Below, piece by piece: positions 60,336 through 64,000 of a stretch of DNA of 64,000 nucleotides. Below the pieces are notes generated by a model. The model saw only the letters and a program-made list of their open reading frames with translations, ran no database searches and had not been told where the DNA came from. Position numbers and translations under genes: made by a program. Source of the stretch: Bradyrhizobium iriomotense (lineage in GTDB: Bacteria > Pseudomonadota > Alphaproteobacteria > Rhizobiales > Xanthobacteraceae); assembly GCF_018130765.1 (NCBI RefSeq), contig NZ_JAFCJZ010000008.1:62001-126000 (forward strand). Direction: 5' to 3'. Every line of letters starts with the position of its first letter. Position 1 is the stretch's first letter.

Positions 60336-63334
60336 CGGCGCCCCCCGAACAGGCTCGCGACCTTGGCCAGCAGCGCGAACAGCGAGAAGCCGCCGCCCGC
60401 GGCACCACCGCCGCCGGCCTTGCGCGCGAGCGCGGTGAAGAACTGGCCGATGATCACCCGCGTCGCGCCATCGAGCAGACGGCCGCCGATGCTGGCGACC
60501 TTGCCGCCGATCGCAGCGTCGTAGCTGTAGGTCAGCTTCGTGCCGCCGTTGCCGTCGGGCGCAAGCGTGATCCTCCCCTCGGCATTGCCGAAACCGAGCG
60601 CGCCGGTGGCACCACCGCGCAAGGTGACTGCGCGCGGCGGATCAAGGTCGAACAACTCCACGTCGGCGCGATAGCGGCCGGAGACGGGGCCGATGCCGAG
60701 CGTGACGTCGGCACGGAAATGCGTGTCGGTGACCTTGTCGACGCGCTGGCAGCCGGGAATGACGGATTGCAGCATCGCGGGATCGAGCAGCATCGCCCAG
60801 ACCTGCTCCGGCGCGCCCTTCACCGACGCCTGCCCCTCGCCGCGCAGCCGCCGGTCCCCCTCGCGCACGGGCGCCGCGGTCGCGCCACCTGCAGGCGGCG
60901 GCGGTTCGGCGCCGCGCACCAGTTCGGCCAGCCGCGCGGGCACCAGCGGCAAGGTGATGTCGGCAACGCCGAGCGCATCCGCCACCGCATTGGCGAGGCA
61001 GACCGGCGTCGACATGCAATTGCCCTCGCCCACGCCCTTCGCGCCGAGTGGCGTGAACGGCGACGGCGTCTCCATGTGGATGATCTCGGGCTCCGGCACC
61101 TCCGTCGTGGTCGGCAGCAGATAGTCGGCGAGCGTTCCCGTCAGGAAACTACCGTCCTCGGCGTAGGCATATTCCTCGAGGAGCGCGGCCCCGAGCGCCT
61201 GGGCAAAGCCGCCGCGGATCTGGCCGTTGACCATGCCCGGATGCAAAATGGTGCCGCAATCGTGCATGGTGACGTAGCGGTCGATCCGCGTCTCCAGCGT
61301 CGTCGGATCGATCTCGACGCCGCAGAAATCGAAGATGAAACCGTGGCAGAGCGAGGAGTTGATACGGTCCTCGTCATCAGGCGGCGTCAGCTCCGGCGGC
61401 GTCCAGAACACGGTCTCGCGGATGGTCTGTCCGGCATCGTCAGGCAGCGAGCCCGGTGACCAGTGGCTGAGCGCGGCGACACGCGAGAACGCGATCCGGT
61501 TCTCCGGATTATGCTTCGAGGCGACAAAGCCTTTTGCAAAGATGATGTCCGCCGCCTCGACGTTGAGCTGGCTCGCCGCGATGCGCGCGAGCTTGCCGGC
61601 AACGCGCTCGGCTGCGAGCTTTGCAGTGCCGGCGACCGCCGCGGCAAAACGGCTGGCGTAATTCCCTGACGCGATCGACCAGGCGTCCTTCGCCGTGTCG
61701 ATCTCAGTGTTGACGCGGATGTCTTTCGGCTGGAGACCGAAGACGTCGGCGACGACCTGCGACAGCACGGTGCGATGGCCCTGCCCCTGCGGCACGGACG
61801 CCACATGCACCGTGACGCTGCCGACCGGATCGAGCCCGACGGTGGCCGTCGCCTGCGCGCCGTTCTTGGGACCTGCCTTGCGGCGCTCAGCCGTCGTCAG
61901 CACGGTCGTGATGTAACCCATGTTGGAGACGCTGGGCTCGACCACGGCGGTGAACCCGATGCCGTAGAGGCGTCCCTCTGCCCGCGCCTCGTCGCGCCGC
62001 GATTTGAGTTCGGCAAGCCTACCTTGCTCGACCGCCCGCACAATCGCTTCCTGGTAGTTGCCCGAGTCGAGCAACGCGCCGGTCGCGGTGCGATAGGGAA
62101 ACGCGCCGGCATCGATCAGATTGCGCTTGATCACATCGAGCGGATCAAGGCCAAGCCCGATGGCGATCCGCTGCACCAGCCGCTCGAGCGCGAAATAGAC
62201 CTGCGGCCCGCCAAAGCCGCGGTTGAGGCCGGTCGGCGTCTTGTTGGTGACGACGACGCGGTTGCGAACCTTGACGTGGGTGATGTCGTAGGCGCCGGTC
62301 AGATTGCCGTGCATGCGGTACAGCGTCGCTGGCTCGGGCGCACGCAAGTGGGCGCCGCAATCCTCGACCTGGTCCCAGTCGAGCGCGAGGATCTTGCCGT
62401 CGGCAGCCACCGCCGCCGACAGCGTCGTCGCGCGGTTGGTCGCCGACACCGAGGCGGTGAGATGCTCGAGCCGGTCCTCGATCCATTTCACCGGCCGCGC
62501 GGTGATACGCGCCGCAGCAGCGATCAGCGCGATGTAGGGAAACACACCCTGCTTGACGCCAAAGCTGCCGCCGGAATCCGGCGGCGTACGCAGGCGCAGC
62601 CTATTGCCCGGCACCTTCAGCGCGCGCGCAATCACCGTATGGATGCTGAATGGGCCCTGGAAATTGGCGAGCACCTCATAGGCGTCCTCGCCGGCATCGT
62701 GCGAGGCGACGACGCCATAGGTCTCGATCGGCGTGCAGGAGTTGCGGGGATATCTGATGTCGATGGAGAAGCGATGCGGCGCATCCGCAAAGGCTTTTTC
62801 AGGTTCGCCGTACCGGAATGAGCGATCGCTGGCGAGATTGCCGGGAAAGCCGTCATGCAGCACGGGCGCGCCTGCGGCGATCGCGCCAAGCGGATCGACG
62901 ACGGCGCCGCGCGGGCGATATTCGACGTTGATCAGCTCCGTCGCATCCTCGGCGCGCGCACGATCCGTCGCGACCACTACAGCAACGGGCTCGCCGACAT
63001 AGCGCACGCGGTCCATCGCGATCGGCCAGCACTCCACCGGCGCCTTCACGCCGACGACGAGGCTTGTGGTGACGGCCTTGACGTCGCTGCCGGTCAGAAC
63101 CGCGGCAACGCCCGGCAGGCGTTTTGCAGCTTCAGCATCGATGGAGAGAATATCGGCGTGTGCATGCGGGGAGCGCAAAATCGTCGCGTGCAGCGTGCCA
63201 GGCGCAACACCGAGATCGTCGATGAAGCGGCCGCGGCCGGAGAGCAGCGCGGCGTCCTCGACGCGCTCGATGGAGCGCCCGACCCACGGCTCATCGCCAT
63301 TTCCCGGATTTGCGGATTTGACCGCCTGCAACAT
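60332..63334 (-). CDS. Molybdopterin-binding hydroxylase large subunit fused to a C-terminal CoxG-like SRPBCC domain
   Basis: 1000 aa. Residues about 1-805 form a CoxL/aldehyde-oxidase-type large subunit: GRGRFIDDLGVAPGTLHATI start, PDSGGSFGVKQGVF, TGLNRGFGGPQVYFALERL and the C-terminal PLGAKGVGEGNCMS with the catalytic glutamate. The CODH form-I loop AYRCSFR is absent, so CO is not the likely substrate. Residues about 830-960 are a CoxG-type SRPBCC domain (APEQVWAMLLDPAMLQSVIP), followed by a glycine linker and a hydrophobic tail (FSLFALLAKVASLFG). The ATG at 63334 is preferred to the GTG at 63379. Confidence 0.92.
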   Translation of the reverse strand: MLQAVKSANPGNGDEPWVGRSIERVEDAALLSGRGRFIDDLGVAPGTLHATILRSPHAHADILSIDAEAAKRLPGVAAVLTGSDVKAVTTSLVVGVKAPVECWPIAMDRVRYVGEPVAVVVATDRARAEDATELINVEYRPRGAVVDPLGAIAAGAPVLHDGFPGNLASDRSFRYGEPEKAFADAPHRFSIDIRYPRNSCTPIETYGVVASHDAGEDAYEVLANFQGPFSIHTVIARALKVPGNRLRLRTPPDSGGSFGVKQGVFPYIALIAAAARITARPVKWIEDRLEHLTASVSATNRATTLSAAVAADGKILALDWDQVEDCGAHLRAPEPATLYRMHGNLTGAYDITHVKVRNRVVVTNKTPTGLNRGFGGPQVYFALERLVQRIAIGLGLDPLDVIKRNLIDAGAFPYRTATGALLDSGNYQEAIVRAVEQGRLAELKSRRDEARAEGRLYGIGFTAVVEPSVSNMGYITTVLTTAERRKAGPKNGAQATATVGLDPVGSVTVHVASVPQGQGHRTVLSQVVADVFGLQPKDIRVNTEIDTAKDAWSIASGNYASRFAAAVAGTAKLAAERVAGKLARIAASQLNVEAADIIFAKGFVASKHNPENRIAFSRVAALSHWSPGSLPDDAGQTIRETVFWTPPELTPPDDEDRINSSLCHGFIFDFCGVEIDPTTLETRIDRYVTMHDCGTILHPGMVNGQIRGGFAQALGAALLEEYAYAEDGSFLTGTLADYLLPTTTEVPEPEIIHMETPSPFTPLGAKGVGEGNCMSTPVCLANAVADALGVADITLPLVPARLAELVRGAEPPPPAGGATAAPVREGDRRLRGEGQASVKGAPEQVWAMLLDPAMLQSVIPGCQRVDKVTDTHFRADVTLGIGPVSGRYRADVELFDLDPPRAVTLRGGATGALGFGNAEGRITLAPDGNGGTKLTYSYDAAIGGKVASIGGRLLDGATRVIIGQFFTALARKAGGGGAAGGGFSLFALLAKVASLFGGRR

Positions 63335-63373
63335 GTCCCGGCATACCTCCCGACGCGTTCTTTGACGCGGCGG

Positions 63374-63385
63374 TGACACTTGTCA
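63374..63385. promoter_or_regulatory. Palindrome TGACACTTGTCA upstream of the Cox-type operon
   Basis: TGACA-CT-TGTCA is a 5-bp inverted repeat about 40-50 bp upstream of the large-subunit start at 63334, in the 142-bp gap after the AraC-type gene. It is a candidate operator. AraC proteins usually bind direct repeats, so another regulator or chance is possible. Confidence 0.3.
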
Positions 63386-63476
63386 GGACAGGGGCTGCGC
63401 GGGCCATACCGCCCGCTCTCACGACTTACCAAATCGTCTCATTCGAGCGCGTGCAGCGCAATATCGGTCGCAGGAC

Positions 63477-64000
63477 TCAACCCGCAAGACGCGAGACGTT
63501 GCGAAACTCGCGCGGGCTGACGCCGGCATGGTCGCGGAAGAAGCGCGTGAAATGCGCCGGCTCCGGAAAACCAAAGCGCTCGCTGAGCTCGCCGAGCGGC
63601 GTATCCTCGCGCATCACAGCATCGAGCGCGCGCTCCATGCGGACGACGTTGAGATAGATCTTTGGCGAGACGCCGAGCGAGGTCTCGAACAGGCGGAAGA
63701 ACTGCGCGCGCGAGAGCCCGGCGCCCTTCACGAACTGATCGACGCTGCCATAGGAATCCTGCACGCGCATTGCATCCATCGCGCGGCGAATGCGCCAGTC
63801 GCAGCTCACCGCGCTCATGCCACGGATCGAGGTCGGAAAGCTGCGCCAGGGCGTGAAGCGCTCGATCACCGCGATCATCAGGTCCGACAGCGTCTGCTCG
63901 TGGGTCCGCACCGCGTCCGGATTGGCCATCATCTCAGCCGCCAGATGCAGCGTGAGCTGGCGGATGCGCGGCGATACCTCGCCCGATGGGCGCTCGAAAA
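63477..64000 (-). CDS. AraC family transcriptional regulator, N-terminus beyond the window
   Basis: The C-terminal two helix-turn-helix units are complete: GSVDQFVKGAGLSRAQFFRL and TPLGELSERFGFPEPAHFTR, followed by the FFRDHAGVSPREFR signature. The frame stays open to the right edge (FERPSGEVSPRIRQLTLHLA upstream of an internal Met-Met), so the true start lies outside and an effector-binding domain is probably missing from view. It is upstream of and in the same direction as the Cox-type operon and is a candidate regulator of it. Confidence 0.88.
   Translation of the reverse strand, partial: FERPSGEVSPRIRQLTLHLAAEMMANPDAVRTHEQTLSDLMIAVIERFTPWRSFPTSIRGMSAVSCDWRIRRAMDAMRVQDSYGSVDQFVKGAGLSRAQFFRLFETSLGVSPKIYLNVVRMERALDAVMREDTPLGELSERFGFPEPAHFTRFFRDHAGVSPREFRNVSRLAG

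Noticed and set aside
60332..63334. Carbon monoxide dehydrogenase (CoxL form I)
   Set aside because: The AYRCSFR-type active-site loop is missing; the equivalent region reads GLNRGFGGPQ. A generic molybdenum hydroxylase is the safer call.

Overview
The window is a high-GC chromosomal stretch from an alphaproteobacterium. Gene content (many ABC importers for peptides, amino acids and NMT1-type ligands, HyuA/HyuB hydantoinases, DapA-like lyases, acyl-CoA enzymes, a Cox-type molybdenum hydroxylase) and a GC-rich palindromic repeat near 51.8 kb point to Bradyrhizobium or a close Nitrobacteraceae relative. This assignment is an inference, since there is no rRNA or other marker gene. I see no tRNA, rRNA, CRISPR array, transposase, integrase or phage gene. 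Coding density is very high, and most genes lie in operons with 4-bp start/stop overlaps.

Layout. (1) 1-10,100, minus strand: two adjacent Dpp/Opp-type peptide importers. One has a fused two-NBD ATPase (4905-10099). The other has two separate ATPases (1-4749) and runs off the left edge. (2) 10,219-17,176: hydantoin-type ring metabolism. A hydantoinase/dihydropyrimidinase heads an operon with an epimerase, an SDR and a flavin monooxygenase. Divergent to it is a hydantoin-racemase-like gene, followed by a flavin reductase and an N-carbamoyl-D-amino-acid amidohydrolase. (3) 17,304-23,891: operon hyuA-hyuB-class III aminotransferase-acyl-CoA ligase. (4) 24,318-30,536: operon SDR-aminotransferase-alpha/beta hydrolase-HyuC/AllC-type amidohydrolase-flavin reductase-MocR regulator. 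(5) 30,604-37,082: a GntR/FCD regulator, divergent from an NMT1-type ABC importer operon that also encodes a class II aldolase-like protein and a luciferase-like monooxygenase. (6) 37,079-51,706: polar amino-acid-type importer genes plus a large divergent CoA-catabolic locus around a LacI regulator, with two LacI-type operators between the divergent starts. It contains three DapA-like lyases, three hotdog hydratases, two acyl-CoA dehydrogenases, two kinds of CoA-transferase and a two-domain tautomerase. (7) 51,707-51,931: palindromic repeats. (8) 51,932-64,000: semialdehyde dehydrogenase, GMC oxidoreductase, MFS carrier, enoyl-CoA hydratase, CoA ligase, then CoxS, CoxM and a CoxL-CoxG fusion, and an AraC-type regulator cut by the right edge.

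The most striking regulatory pattern is a set of four sequences with the exact GG-N10-GC geometry and TTGCT -12 element of sigma-54 promoters. They stand in front of both peptide-importer operons, the SDR/HyuC operon and the NMT1-importer operon. Together with stereochemically complete hydantoin/carbamoyl hydrolysis genes, this suggests a nitrogen-scavenging island that takes up and opens cyclic ureide, pyrimidine-like or peptide-like compounds. That interpretation is inference. No sigma-54 activator gene is in the window.
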